Part shown: piece by piece, positions 36,635-50,018 of the stretch
Layout of the letters: the number at the start of each line of letters is the position of its first letter
Position numbering within the stretch: position 1 is the stretch's first letter
From: Macrobrachium rosenbergii
Lineage: Eukaryota; Arthropoda; Malacostraca; Decapoda; Palaemonidae
Assembly (NCBI RefSeq): GCF_040412425.1
Contig: NC_089743.1
Coordinates: 84,327,471 to 84,391,470 of the forward strand
Length of the DNA: 64,000 nucleotides
Reading direction: 5' to 3'
Made by a program: the position numbers and the translations under genes
The notes under the pieces: generated by a model
Seen by the model: only the letters and a program-made list of their open reading frames with translations
Databases searched by the model: none
Told to the model about the DNA's origin: nothing

Positions 36635-36850
36635 TTCTTACAAGTTTATGCCATCTTAATCATGTTCCAGATGAGGGTTAGCTCACTGTAAATGTTAATG
36701 ACAGTAATGATAACACTCACTAAACGGCTGCCCGGCTGATCACCAACGTCAAATTATGATTGGTGAGGACAGTACTTGGATGGGTGAACACCAAGAAAAT
36801 CATGACAGAGGCAGGGCATGCCTATAGTATTGCTGGAAAAAAAAATCTGT
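36635..36850 (+). mobile_element. 5S rRNA-derived repeat, 3' of copy 5
   Basis: CCCGGCTGATCACC followed by AGTACTTGGATGGGTGA matches the conserved 5S rRNA internal promoter region, though the rest is unlike 5S. The upstream part (36640-36720) is shared with the inverted copy at 38.9-39.06 kb. It is a 5S-headed SINE-type repeat, not a functional 5S gene. Confidence 0.6.
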
Positions 36851-36859
36851 ACGCTTTTG

Positions 36860-38225
36860 AATGTTGCTGTCATATTCATATTCCGTTCTGACGGCATTTA
36901 ATCATTATACCTGATTTAATTTACAATGCATGTTTGGCCTAATCTTTGCATATTTATTTCTCCGAACCCGAAATATGGTTTGACTTTTTCTATGCTATTA
37001 CCGTTTTTAACGATGATAAGAATTTGCTTTATTTAGTAACAGAGAAGGGGAAATGCGTGCTTGCATGTACAGTAGGCCTACACTGATTTTACCTCACAGT
37101 AGCCTTGTCTGTCAAGTGTCAACAAATGATAGGCCGATACACAAAGTCAGATCCATACAGCAGTTATAAGGTTTTCTGGGTTTGTAGTCAATAAATTGTT
37201 GAATGTGATTAAAGGCTGGAATGTATTTCAAAATCCGTTAGAAATGAGGTGCTCCTTTTAGCATCACTGGGAAAACTAAAATTATGAGACTTCATTTTGA
37301 ATGTTCAACGTCTTTAGGCTCACATAGGATAAGTACACTGATAATACACCATTGTACATTTTAAATAAATCTTTTTGCAACATTTTATACGTTGATGTAC
37401 ACAATGTTTTCATAAAACTCAGCAGCATAAACCTCCTCGTCCTATGCACCAATTTATTCCTATGAGGTGATTTCTACTTTCTTAAAGCAAGCAATATAAG
37501 AAACGTTATTAATGAAAGCAGCCTGAAAGAAAGACAATGATAAATATGCAGTTTTCGGACTAGAAAGGATTTTTGTAAGTTCTAACCGCAGTCAGTCGTG
37601 TCTTTGATTACAATTCCAATTACGACACGATGTCTTTTGTCAGTTTAGTAAAATCATTCAGAAAACGACGTAACTGAAACATATATGTTAGACACTGGTA
37701 GTATGAACGGGATATGTACTTCTGAAAAAGCGTGACAAACCTGTGCAATGACTCGAGTCTTAAGTAGTATTTCCTAATATTTAGGTTGTCAGTTGTAAAG
37801 TGCTTATGACATTACTATTAAAAAAATACTCTTGCCATATTTACAATAGTTTCATAAGTTTTAATGGATGTTCACCTAATATATATTCCTATTAAAACCA
37901 AGAAATTTGACATTAGACGAGCGCAGACTGCCACACTGGGATAAAAGCGGAAGGCGTTCAGTTCCAGCTGAAATTCTGATTCCAAATGTCAAATTAGATC
38001 ATTTCCTGCGGCCCGCCTCCTTCTCTGGCGGCTCGAATAATTTTTATCGTTGATACTTAGTTTGTATAGCATTATAGCCCCAGTATATTTGTAGTTATTC
38101 AAAAGGATTCCTTTATTGTTATAGTTATTTTTGGTGCTCTGGTAAGAATTGAAAGTCTATTTTTGTACATTTGAACAAGATGGAATTATGCCTGTCAGCA
38201 ACCGATATCGTCAGCGGTGTTGCCA
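36860..38225. other. No gene recognised between convergent copies 5 and 6
   Basis: Unique-looking AT-rich DNA between the two inverted 5S-derived repeats. No frame above chance length. Confidence 0.5.
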
Positions 38226-38229
38226 GGAC

Positions 38230-38540
38230 AGAATGTTTATTAAAGACAATATTCCGATGGCACTCACTATAGTTAAGGACCCGACACTCTAGGTTAGGTT
38301 AAAGGCGGGGGGGACGAATCCCCTTAGTCAGGTTAAGACCCCCACCCCCTAGAATAGGGGCGAAGGGAGGGCAAAGGCCCCCTGGATCGGTAAAGGACCA
38401 GCCTTATACGCTGGATTAGGTTAAATCCATCCTTGTATTTCATTCATTTTGTATTTTCTCCCACCCAAAAACTCCACTTTCCTACTGTAGTCCCCCGAAT
38501 TGTAGGATACTAGGGGTCCAGTACCTCTAAAATTAATCAT
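38230..38540 (-). repeat. Inverted relative of the 18.4-19.2 kb repeat
   Basis: The minus strand shows GTAGGAAAGTGGAGTTTTTG, GGGAGAAAATACAAAATG and then C-rich CCTAACCTA segments, matching the order in the 18.7-19.1 kb repeat. Confidence 0.42.
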
Positions 38541-38884
38541 TTGCCAACGAAATGAACCTTGGTAAATGTTCATAGCATACATGTAAACAAAGGACAGTCA
38601 TATTTTAAACTCAGGAATGTAATAATAGTTAAAGTAAAATATTACCGAAGAAAATTTATACTCACAAACTGTATTAATCACTTGTCTTCATAAAGCACTG
38701 ATAATATGTTGCCATTAGTTTCAGGTACAAAATATGCAATGTTGCTTTGTATTTCCATAGTGGATTGTAATATATCGGTTACAATTAAAAAAACCGTATT
38801 TCGAATGAGATATGCATGTAATGACTGGGTCAAACGTTCGTTGTAAGCAAATAAAATAATTATGACAAGAACGTTCAAAACAGG

Positions 38885-39065
38885 TACCGATATTTTTTTC
38901 TGTAATACTCTCTGGCTTTTCTTGGTGGTCACCCGTCCAATTACTGTCCTCACCAATGATTACTTGACGTTGGTGATCGGCCGAGCAGTGTAGTGAGTGT
39001 TATAATGACTCTCATCAATATTCACCATGAGCAAACGCTCACTGGGCACATGATTAAGATACCAT
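38885..39065 (-). mobile_element. 5S rRNA-derived repeat, 3' of copy 6
   Basis: On the minus strand CGGCCGATCACCAACG and GGACGGGTGACCACCAAG mirror the element at 36.6-36.85 kb in inverted orientation. Each lies about 1 kb downstream of a peptide gene and in the same orientation as that gene. Confidence 0.6.
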
Positions 39066-39131
39066 TGACTTGTAAAATGACCTTCCTAAGTATAAAATAA
39101 GAAATATTTTTCAGGTTTCAAACACAAAGAC

Positions 39132-39144
39132 AATAACAATAATA

Positions 39145-39204
<60 letters not shown>
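39132..39204. repeat. (AAT)n microsatellite
   Basis: About 20 triplets, between the 5S-like repeat and copy 6. Confidence 0.95.
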
Positions 39205-39206
<2 letters not shown>

Positions 39207-39962
39207 GTTACAAAGAACACAAACTCATAATCACCATTAGGCTATTTTTCTGTGGCAGACAGATAATCAATCAGTCATTTTTTCCTTATGATGCAACTGA
39301 TAATAATTCAGCTGTAATCAAATTTTTGGAGTTCAAGGACGCTCACAGATATGTTAAGACAAGAGGCAGTAGAATGAGCAATTTATTCATTTATTCCTAA
39401 AGCAAAATAATTTCTTAACTGTTCTACACATTTCCTTATTAATATTGTTAGCGAAAGGAATACAGGAGCGAAAATTAGTTTCGTTTGAGTGAAAACTTTG
39501 GTGATTCATGAAATTTAAGCCTTTCATTTAAAGGACCTGCTTTTTTCTTTTCTTTTGACATAAATTTCTTACAGTACAGCTACCTTATTATCTATGTAAA
39601 AGACTTGATGGTTCGTGTGATTTAAGACTTACTTAAAAGAATTAGCTTTTCCCTTTACTTTTTGTCGACATAAATTTTTAACATTGCAGTTACCTGGGTA
39701 TACACCCTGCGTACATGGTATGAATGAGCAAGCACTTTTGCATAAAACCAATATTTATTTTCCAAATCAAATAAAAAGAAATAACAGATGATTGCCGCTA
39801 ACCAGATGAAAGTTAATTCCAATATTTTGTTTCCTTAAGAAACGGTTACAGTTATCAGCTTGTCGTCGAAAAGTAGTTCTTAGACTGGAATCCGTCCTCT
39901 CGAGTTAGTGGCCGGTTCTGGTGATCTGAACGAATGCCTGTCTGTCTTGCGTTGTTTAAACC

Positions 39963-40157
39963 CTACTTTCCGACGTGAACTGGAGGGCTAGGGGTGTTCG
40001 CTCCAACCCCACAGCATTCATGGTCGGGTTCGCTGTCACAGTCCACTCGAAGCCGCCAACAGTATTTGGGTACTGCGGGACCTCCCACTGAAAGTAGAAG
40101 GTGGGTAGTTTTTAAAAAATGTTTTACAGAGTAAACTATAACAGTTAGATCAACAGA

Positions 40158-40217
<60 letters not shown>

Positions 40218-42080
40218 TTACCGTCTCCACTTGCAGTGGTTTCCGATATCATGGCGACAGACAGGACAAGAAGGGCGAACACCATCATCGTTTGGAACCT
40301 GTAAAAAATGAAAGACCACCAATCAGTTGTGTAACTCTGTTAATGTTTATGAAATAAGTAAATACAGGCTTGTCGTTCCTGTAACTACAAATTATGTATA
40401 GCAAGTTTTCTTTCATATGCACTTTACTGAAAGTGACCATTAAAGGTGTTTTGAAAAAAAATAACTTAATTTTTGTTCTTTTTAAACTAGGATAGAGTAA
40501 TTCACCTGACTGACAGAAATAAATATTGCAAACCTTCATTAAAATCTCTTACGTTTTATCGTTTCAAAGAAAATGGATTTTTTTTCGTTTTGTCCAATTT
40601 GAGATGTACTTCACTCTCATTATATAGCAGAAAAGTAAAGAAAACCATTTTTCGTTAGCTCTCATATTTCAGACGTCGAAGATGAACTGCACTGTGTCAG
40701 CTAAGAGTCTGAGGATAAAATCCCTTTTATACGTAGATAAACAATAAATTACAATGCCTTTGACAGCATTTCACTTCTAAACGTTGGATTTATGCCTTTT
40801 TAACATCCCACCATAAGACTGGAATCTATGAATACTGTTTATAAATCCATATCTTTTTTCTTTAGCTAGTTTCATGACTTTAATGCATAACACTTATTAG
40901 AAAAAAAACAAATTACTTACGAAGAAAGTAGGCGAAACATGAACTTATATTTGGGATGACATATCTAAATTGATGAATACGATCCAAGGGAAAACTATTC
41001 AATAATGGCCGATTGAGTCCGTTCTAAGTTGAAATATATAAAAGAGAACATGGGTTCTTCCCTCCATTCATTCATTTCATTTTCCATGGTAGAAATCGTT
41101 CAAACATTATTATTTTACAGCCGTAGAATAATCACAAATTAGTCCCAAGACTTTTGGATCACAGTTATGCATTACCAGGAATGATAAATGCACAGTTTTT
41201 CAAGGAATGGGGAACACGTTTATAATTTGTTATAGCAACAATACCTTGTATGAAAGTAACATATTTTTCTTTTCCTAAAGAAGCTATAGACAACGGCACT
41301 AGGTCGCTTATCAGTGATGTTTGTCTACTGAATCGGTAACCACTTAGGAGGAGTTTGATCAGCAAATGTTTGTACATGATGCAAGTTGGGAGTTGAACAG
41401 TATAGCCACGTAAGGAAATCACTAATCTAGGTCGCCTTCCGTTTGCCTTGCTTATGAATAAAATATCCTAGGTATCTGCAGAGATTAAAATGTATTCGAA
41501 ACATAAATATGTATAGTAAAGCATACGAAGATATATATTACAATCAGCAAAGTTCGACCGACATTAAAAACTGCAGTTTCTGGCAACAGAATCATGTGAG
41601 GCTATCTGACTTTGTGTCTTGTTTTGTTGAATTCCCGATAATGAAAATATGAAATTATGATTTTGATAAATAAGCTCCAAAACACACATCATACATATTA
41701 GTAATTTTCCCCAACAGTGGGCAGTCCTGGAAGAAAAAAAGAAAATTGTCACTTCCTCATTCATGCATTAAATACTGAATCGCGGATGAACACCAAATTC
41801 AGGAGACTTCCACGACGTTAACCACTATTCCTGTGCGCTGAAGGCATTCAACAGCTTGTTAAACATCCCTTACACACACTACATGTACTCTCATGCTCCC
41901 TGTGTATTAACTCTTCCATTCCAATTTTCATCTTTTCTATCGAAGATTTACCCTTGAAGATAAGAGGTATAGTAGGTAAGGGAATGCAAAGTTTGTCTTT
42001 ATATACTGTTAAATGCTTCTGCATTCCATTGGTAATCAAAAAAATTACTGTTTTCTTCCCTCTCTCTCTCTCTCTCTCTC

Positions 42081-42146
<66 letters not shown>

Positions 42147-42390
42147 ACGTGTAAAGAGCGTTCAAAACAGGATAAATGTCGTATTTTCAAGTGAGAAAAT
42201 TATCACTTGAGGATGGATATTATTACATTCTGCATACGTGTAACTTTACACATAATTATGTTTATTGTGAGGGAACTGTAGAATCTGTCTGAAAATGGTT
42301 TTAAAAATGTGTAAGTATAAATATAAACATAAAAGAGAGAACCTTGCAATCTAGCATAAATGTGAATATCGACAATCCTTACCTTGCCAT
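39963..42390 (-). CDS. Secreted four-cysteine peptide, copy 6 (3 exons)
   Basis: Minus-strand model: exon 1 coding 42390-42383, exon 2 40298-40222 (donor GTAAGT), exon 3 40087-39963 with TAG; introns 2084 and 134 nt, sum 210 nt, 69 aa. It begins MARFQTMMVF and the signal segment ends ETTA before Ser-Gly-Asp. The mature part has KYCWRLRVDC and SEPDHECCGVG, then a Pro-rich tail ending HVGK. Net charge is about -2; the sequence class matches copy 2 although copy 6 is about 30 kb away and next to the basic copies. A canonical AATAAA lies at 39759-39754, about 200 nt after the stop. It is convergent with copy 5. It has the cleanest splice signals of the six. Confidence 0.84.
40157..40216. repeat. 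(ATT)n in intron 2 of copy 6
   Basis: About 20 triplets, immediately beside the exon 2 donor at 40221. Confidence 0.96.
42060..42146. repeat. (CT)n-(AT)n-(GT)n compound microsatellite
   Basis: Three runs in series within intron 1 of copy 6. Confidence 0.96.
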
Positions 42391-42439
42391 CTTTATAAAT
42401 CCTTGCGGGATAACACTTAGGATGTCTTGTCTCTTCAAA

Positions 42440-42540
42440 GGTTGGAGCTCGTCTGCGATCTCGGCTGCCTTTCCATGTGAATTTAAATACTAACCATCCA
42501 GCCTCATTTTTAAAGAGCAGGATGTTGGGGAAATCCAAGG
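42440..42540 (-). promoter_or_regulatory. Predicted promoter of copy 6 (diverged)
   Basis: The kB-like GGATTTCCCC (42536-42527, minus strand) is kept, but the TATA box has become TATTTAAAT and the initiator TCGCAG. The 5' UTR lacks the ACTCAACTGCAGTTGC block found in the other five copies. Confidence 0.38.
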
Positions 42541-43307
42541 TCTTTTGAAAGACAATAGTTTTTGGAAACCTCATGACGTGGTATCGCGCTAAAAGCGACA
42601 ATTTTGTTTCCTCCGTTTCTTCTTTCCCGGAAAATGATCATTAAACTCTTCCTCCTAGCTTGTATAGCAGTGCCGTTAATTCTGTCATATTTTGATGAAT
42701 ATATGGTGAATTGTTCTTTTTAAGACACGTGAGAATTAAATACACCATACGGAGATTATGATAGGGTTGACACACCTGTTTGCTAATTAAATTCTTGACA
42801 GGAGAGGCCTGACGAAGGAGAGAATCATCGTACTTGTCATTGACCAAGGTTGAATTAGTGTTTGTCCACTCATTCACAGAAAAGCATTCGACAAAGGTCC
42901 TCGTAAATAATGGAGTTCAAAAAGCGATGACTTGCGATTATTTTCCGTTTGTTCTCGCTGTTCAGCCCACTGCTGTTTACAGATGAAGGTTACTTATCTT
43001 CGGGGAATTATCTCCTCTGCGTTCTGGGATTGGAAAACACGAAGGCACTTCTGCTTGCCAAAATGACGCGACAGGATATCAACCAAATCTATGTATGGAA
43101 ACGTTTGATCATACAGGATGCACTAATAGGAACTCCACCATCAAATGTTTTTTTTTTCAAAATGATAAACAAACCAGAAAAAGGGGGAGAGTGACTGGCT
43201 CTCATCTAATTGCAAATGAAGAGTTGTAGGTGCTGAGGAGGTATGACGCAAATGATCATGTTCTGAGAAAAATCAAAGTTCTTACCGTGACAGCAGGGCT
43301 CATGGTC

Positions 43308-43310
<3 letters not shown>

Positions 43311-43394
<84 letters not shown>

Positions 43395-43398
43395 TATT
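43311..43398. repeat. (AT)n microsatellite
   Basis: About 37 AT units, then TATT interruptions. Confidence 0.96.
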
Positions 43399-44076
43399 AT
43401 TGGATATGTATATATATATTATATATATATATATATAATATGAGAAAATTACTTAACTAGATTAAAGCCAGAACTAGAACGATTTGGGGAGTTTGTCTCC
43501 ACGCTTATGAACATTTGGGCAATGTTTCTCTTATATACTTCTTCCTTCCACCGATTTAAATATTCCGAATAAATGAAACTATAGCGAGAAAATCCTCTCC
43601 AAAGGTCGCATCTGAAATAATTGCTCCCACTCTCGAGTTAAAACTGTTTTAAAGCCAAGTGGAAAAATGAGTGAGAAGAGCTTGAAATATGAAACGATAT
43701 GTTTTTATTAACATTTCACACAAAGTCGTTTTAATCCTTAAATAAGAGAGTCCACTGTACATCCAGTTGACCTAAGTCTATTATGTTTTGTTATCCTGTT
43801 TTTAAACTATAAAATTATAGAGTGCTATAATATGGAAAAATAACTTTCATCACCGTACCACTCTTTTATATATAAATAATATATAGGTATATATAATTCA
43901 TATTTATACATTATTTATATATCTGATCGTCATCATCATCATCAGTATAGCCTCCATTGACGTGTGACGCAAAGGGCCTCTGTGAAATTTCGCTACTCAT
44001 GTCTTTCTTGTTTTATCTTCCAAATGACACACACATGTAAATGTGTATGTATGCATGTATATATGTAATGTATATA

Positions 44077-44275
<199 letters not shown>

Positions 44276-44300
44276 TAATACTACAGTGTAATATGAATAT

Positions 44301-44336
44301 ATAAAACATATTTAAACGTTATATTTCAGGCACTTG

Positions 44337-44370
<34 letters not shown>

Positions 44371-45382
44371 CAAAAACATGAAGGTGTGGCCTTGGGCCTC
44401 CGATGTTAAGGAGGTGGCGTTTCTTAGGGAGGGTAATATGAATTGACCAATATATATGGTACTCCCGTTTGGCGATGGATCTCAGTGTTTTTGGCCTTCA
44501 TATTCGTTTCATGATGTGGATTTGCGGTCGCGTTCGTCATCTTCGTACCGGCGCGAGGATGGCGGTAAATAATCGAGCTTCCACGTTCTACAGCTGGCTT
44601 GATTGATGCCCAGATCTCTTTGATTGCCCTCAAAGCCATATTTCGTATTTTCATGTGAGGTACCTTAATCTTTCTGACCGTACCGATCTGAGACCGACAC
44701 TGTTTGAGAGTCATGCTGGTAGCTGGGAAAGCGAATTTCCCGAAAGGAAAGACACTGAAAGCGCCGGTGTTTTTTGATTATCGTAAGGAAGTTATTTTTA
44801 CGGGGATTTCTGTAGTATATTTTATTTGTTAGACATTACCAGTTCCCACCGACAAAACAGGGGCCACTGAGCAACTCAGTTCTGATAATCCTTTCATTTC
44901 CATTATCCCAAATCCATCGCAACGTATACTTTAAATAACAAAGGAAGAAGCCGGAGCTTACAGGATACCGTGGTAGTAATTGTCATTGACATTTGCGCAG
45001 GCGAGACACGCTCCAAAGAACTCAGCCGCTTCGGAGAGTTTCAAATCAAAGTGTCCTTAAAAGAAGCTGTCCGTAATAAAAGAAAGATGCTGGAATCTGC
45101 TATCATCAAAATGAACTCCATCAGAGGCATTAAAATCGGACGCCATTGAAAATCCCCGCACCTAAGAAAGAAAACGCGACCGCCAGATCCATCGCCAAAC
45201 GTAAAACCAATATTTGGTCAATCTCCTCCTTCTTAAGAAAAACACCACCTAACATCGGAGGCCCAAGGCCACACCTTCATGTTTTTGTATATTGTAACTA
45301 TATATTCTCCCTAACAGTGAACAGGGGCACAGAAACAAGTGCCTGAAATATATGGTTCCAACGTATAAAATAGTGTGTTTTA
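44301..45382. mobile_element. Element with long inverted repeats of about 150-250 bp
   Basis: Arms near 44301-44545 and 45150-45382 share, inverted, TTTCAGGCACTTGTT, AACATGAAGGTGTGGCC, TTGGGCCTCCGATGTTA and GTTTGGCGATGGATCT. The left arm has an (AT)n insertion. The central part includes an open frame (about 44950-45149, plus strand) ending KMNSIRGIKIGRH. I do not recognise a transposase. Confidence 0.6.
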
Positions 45383-45409
45383 TGGGCCTTCTTATTTTCA
45401 TATTTAGAG

Positions 45410-45437
45410 TATATATATATATATATATATATATATA

Positions 45438-45498
<61 letters not shown>

Positions 45499-45500
45499 AG

Positions 45501-45531
<31 letters not shown>

Positions 45532-45535
45532 TGTG
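45410..45535. repeat. (AT)n-(GA)n compound microsatellite
   Basis: AT to about 45468, then interrupted GA. Confidence 0.96.
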
Positions 45536-45539
45536 TTGT

Positions 45540-48500
45540 TTATGGCCATATTTTCAGGACTTGTGATCATCATCACAACTATAAATCAATACATAATATA
45601 AAATCATAAAGAACAGGTCTCATAAAATTTACAGAAGATAAAGATTCAGGAAAATAAATGAAAATTAAAATAAGCATTGAAACGTTGAAAAATAAAAATC
45701 AGAACTTTAAAACGAAGAATGACAGTTTGGTACCTGATTTGTTGGACTGAAATTGAGTCCACGCTCATTTTGCTGAAAGAGGACATCGACTGAGTGAGAT
45801 ATATACAAAATAGTAAAAGAGGTCTGATTCCTTAATGAACTGAGAGGTTTGGGATTTTCTGAAATTATTTGATATCCAGTGCTGGAAGGAGTTAGACTAC
45901 TCCTGCAACATTTGTTACAGAGTAATTCAGATAAAGGAATGGAAGCATGCATAACAGATTTGGAACAACAAACATTGTAGTACTGACAGGGTTAAAAATC
46001 TGTGAATTTCTAATAGTCACTTTCAGCAATGTGTTTAATAAAACTAGATGTTATGAATTTCTTTTAAAATAGCGAAATAGAAAACTGGAATTTCATTGTG
46101 ATTTAAGCTTTATGTCAGAGGATAACATATAGGCGTGGTGGAATACTTTGTAACTTAAACATAAGAGAGAAACTGCTATAACATTTTATCACCTTGACTT
46201 ATAGATTTTTTTTGAGAAATACTGTATTAGACCTATTGAGTAATTAAAATATAAAACATGGAAGTTTATTTTCGTGTTCGTGAACTGTATATTGTCAGAA
46301 CTGCATTCTATGGAGGTTTATGTAGCCTTTCTAGATCTAAATAAGGGTAATTGCACAGTCCTCATATCATCCATAGAAGAATGGACGATTTGTCAAGGGG
46401 GAATCTCCTGGGATTGGTTTTTCAAGCAGGCATATGAAAGCATTATCCGTAATGCGAAACACCATCAAATTCTTTTATATAAATTTTCTAGTAAAAATGC
46501 AGAGTGTCCTGTATTGCACTTTACAGATTTTTAAATTATCCTTTTTCTGTGGAAACTATGAAATTAAAAGAAAAAAAAATATTTTCCTTTCGAAAACAAT
46601 GCCAACTAAGCCTGCAAAAGAGCAAGTTCGCAACGAGAGAGCTGATATAAAAAGAGTGATGTATAAACATTTTATTATAGAATATCAGTTACAAGGTTGA
46701 CCGAGTTGGGTGAAGAATACACATTATCTGTGAACAAATTGTAGCAGAGGCACTAAATATTCTCAATATTTGATAGTTAGGATTGTATATTCAACCAACT
46801 TGGGCTTAAAAAAAGTTCAATGCACAAGATCACTGCAGAATTGTAATAAATTTATATGAAGATTTTAACATTGTTGACACAATGAGTCCAGTAACTTCTC
46901 TCCATTCTGAAACATTTAGCAGCTTGTTCCTTCATTAAACGTCAGACTTTCTTTCATGTTTTGTATATAGCGGCCCTGAAAACTGCCCTCAGTGTTTAGC
47001 TCAAGCAGAATAAAGAACTAGACATTTCTTTTCAAATTATGATTTTAAAAGTTTTTGTTTAATTATGTTTTAAAGGGGTCTAAGTCGTACTTTGTTTCTT
47101 GTACTGCTTTACAACCCATGATAAAAGTCTCACACTGGCTGTTAACAACAGCACACTAGGCTTGCTGTTCACGGTTTCATTCCAAATTATATGAAGCATT
47201 AATCATGTAAACGTTCAGAGAAACAAATTGCATAATACTATATTTGATCCTAACATCGAGATGGCGCTGCGACCATTAGTATTTTTTGATGAGTGGAATG
47301 AATAAAGGCCTCATGACAGAAAAACTGCTTGTAAGAACTAGCGTTATCAATAAGTTACAAGCTTTCACAAAAATATTATTTTTGTACTCACTACATGAGA
47401 TCTTCCAACAGGACTCTCTACAGGAAGTGAACATCGGATTGAAAAAGACTGATTGCTGGATTTTCTGCCACCTGTTTTTCAGTGGTATAACATTGATTTC
47501 AAATAGCGGGTTTGTTATACATTTCAAGGGTTATGTCACACACTTTCCCTTATCCATAACTTTTCTTTCAGGCATTAACTGGGTAAGGTCACTGGGCTGC
47601 CTTAACAAAAGGCCTACTCTTATGAAGTAATATTATTTTTCTGGCAGGTCCTTCGCTTAGATAAACTCAGGCTAAGTCTACAACTCATAAGTTATGTTCA
47701 TGAGAACAGTGTCGCGAGTGTTCACATAAGATGCAAGTAATCTTTGACACGTTCATTTACTTTGTTCCCGAATAACCAACTATGTGGTAAAACTTACAGA
47801 TTCAAGGAGTCCCTAGTAGTTGTGTATGACAGTTGATCTGTTCAACTATATTTTGATTATATAAAACAGTTTTTCACGAGTTGTGTATTACAGTTGATCT
47901 GTCCAACTATATTTTGATTATATAAAACAGTTTTTCACGAGTTGTGTATTACAGTTGATCTGTCCAACTATATTTTGATTATATAAAACAGTTTTTCACG
48001 ACAGTTAGCCCAGTATAGAAGCAAGCTGTATATTTATCGAACGTGAATAAAAAGATAATTTTAAAGAAAAGGCAATGCTTACATTCGATACAATCATGTC
48101 CATAATTAGCTCAAAGTTAGTTAGAAGATTTTAACATTAATAACAGTTAAGTTTTCATTTAATATGCACATTTATTCAGTATGTGCATTCATGCCTCTCA
48201 CGTGTCAAAATCGTCATAGGCTTTGCCTGACCTTCCTATCGTGCATTTTAAAACGATGAGGGATTGAAAAGTGCATGATTTTTTCAAAGATAAGCTTAAT
48301 TTAGCATCGCAAATACCTAACTGACAGACTTAGTCCTAGAATTCGATGCTCGTGAGTGCGAGACTGAGATCAGACATTCTAACTGGAAATACCCCTCATA
48401 GATTACATTTACCATATCAAGATGCAAGATTAGAAACTGTCGGAAAATATAGGAAATCAGAAAATCGAGAATCCCATGCTGCAACTTTATTCTTAAGATA

Positions 48501-49735
48501 AAGATGAATTTAAGTCTCCTCATGTCACCTCAGTTTAACTTTATGCACAAAGTTTTCACGCATTTATAGGAGACCTGTGACCACAGTTATAGCAAAAGTC
48601 GGCAGAATTGTGACTGAATAGCAGACTGCTTCCTCAGAGCGAGAACGAGTGCGGATGAGTATGGAAATCCTGTATGGTTAGCTAAATAAACGTGGGAACC
48701 ACCGTGAAAGTATGAAAGTTGTGCATGAGTGATGAATTTGGCCGAAAGAAAGAGGTTATGGAGGTCCAGTGAATTAACACGACTTGAATGTTCAGCGTTA
48801 GTTTCTTGGAGTAGAAGACGATACATTATACGCACACTCTGTATCTGTCGCTTCCCACAATAACGTTGCGAAGGGTTTGGAAAAGAAAGTAAGAATAGTT
48901 TATAATCTTCAAGGGACAAATGAAGTCCTGGGTCTCGTTCAAGCCTCGAAAATGTTTTTAATAGAATATAGAGATCAGGGTAAACGGATGAAATACAATA
49001 GATTTTGAAATATGTTTCTATGCCTTGAGCTAAAAACACCGTTTTGTAATAATGACAATTTCTCCTAAAGCATTTCTGGAAAGACTCAACATATAATCAC
49101 AAAGAGAAGAAAATGATATGACTCATTGTATTCAGCATGAGTAAATAAAAAAAAATGGGAAAGGAAGAGACTACTTGATGCATTTTATCATTTTCTGACT
49201 TGTCAGACCGTCCTAAAAAAAAAAAAAAAAAGACATTCAAGAGTTATGAAGACGTCACGGGTATTATTAACAAGAGAAATCTCTCTGCTATGAATATAGG
49301 AAGTCGACCATGAAGGTGACCTAAAGAGGCTCTCGGATATTAAAAGACAACAATGAAATGACGTCGCCTATAAACTCTCCAGACCATACAATTAAAATTG
49401 TCTTATTCTGCTACATGCATAGATAAATAAGGAAAGCGTGAATAATTCTACAGAATAAAAGTGCTTTAAACAAAGGAACGGGGCTGAATCCCAAGGTGTT
49501 GATGGTTTCCAAGACAGGTGATTTCAGATGCACCTGTCCTTTGTTATCAAGCATCCGCAGAAAAAGGCTTGAATATATTTGTTAATGAGTCTTATAGGGA
49601 AATGTGGATGACAGTGCCAACTACAAACAAAAAAAAACTTGAAAATAATAAAAGGCCCTCTCCTAGATTGTTAACAGTGATACGATGTATACATGACAAT
49701 AAATATACATGCACACATACGCACACATGCAAATC
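45540..49735. other. No gene recognised
   Basis: Apart from the 61-bp minisatellite I see only short unconnected frames, such as 49039-48587 (150 codons, minus) and 47286-47630. The 150-codon frame has no motif I recognise and no supporting splice or promoter context; it could be a chance frame or part of an unrecognised gene. Confidence 0.4.
47818..48000. repeat. Minisatellite, 3 x 61 bp
   Basis: Three head-to-tail copies of a 61-bp unit starting AGTTGTGTATTACAGTTGAT. Units 2 and 3 are identical by eye and unit 1 differs at two bases. Confidence 0.93.
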
Positions 49736-49928
49736 CACATGGGCCTAGTAGTCTAATTTACATCGGTCACCTCACCAATGACAGGCCCTGGGCTCGATTT
49801 CCGGTAGAGGAAGACCCATTTAGGCACGTTCCGTTAAATTCCACATTGGTTATATGGACCTAAACAGAGAATTGTGTACTTAATAGTTAGTCGGATGCTG
49901 TTAGTTGCACAGGGAATATGTGCACTTA
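49736..49928 (+). mobile_element. tRNA-derived SINE with AT-repeat tail
   Basis: GGGCCTAGTAGTCTAA (A-box-like) is followed by CTGGGCTCGATTTCCGG (B-box-like), then a tRNA-unrelated body and an (AT)n/(GT)n tail from 49928. Head, body and simple-repeat tail fit a SINE. Confidence 0.6.
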
Positions 49929-49941
49929 TATATATATATAT

Positions 49942-50011
<70 letters not shown>

Positions 50012-50018
50012 ATGTGTG
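49928..50018. repeat. (AT)n-(GT)n microsatellite
   Basis: Directly follows the tRNA-derived SINE and probably grew from its tail. Confidence 0.95.

Noticed and set aside
36722..36840. Functional 5S rRNA gene
   Set aside because: Only the internal promoter-like core resembles 5S; the ends and the overall sequence do not, and related pieces are dispersed.
47818..48000. CRISPR-like array
   Set aside because: The 61-bp units are head-to-tail with no spacers, and the DNA is eukaryotic; it is a minisatellite.
48587..49039. 150-codon minus frame as a gene
   Set aside because: No recognisable motif, no paralogue in the window, and no promoter or splice support; kept only as a note in the no-gene region.
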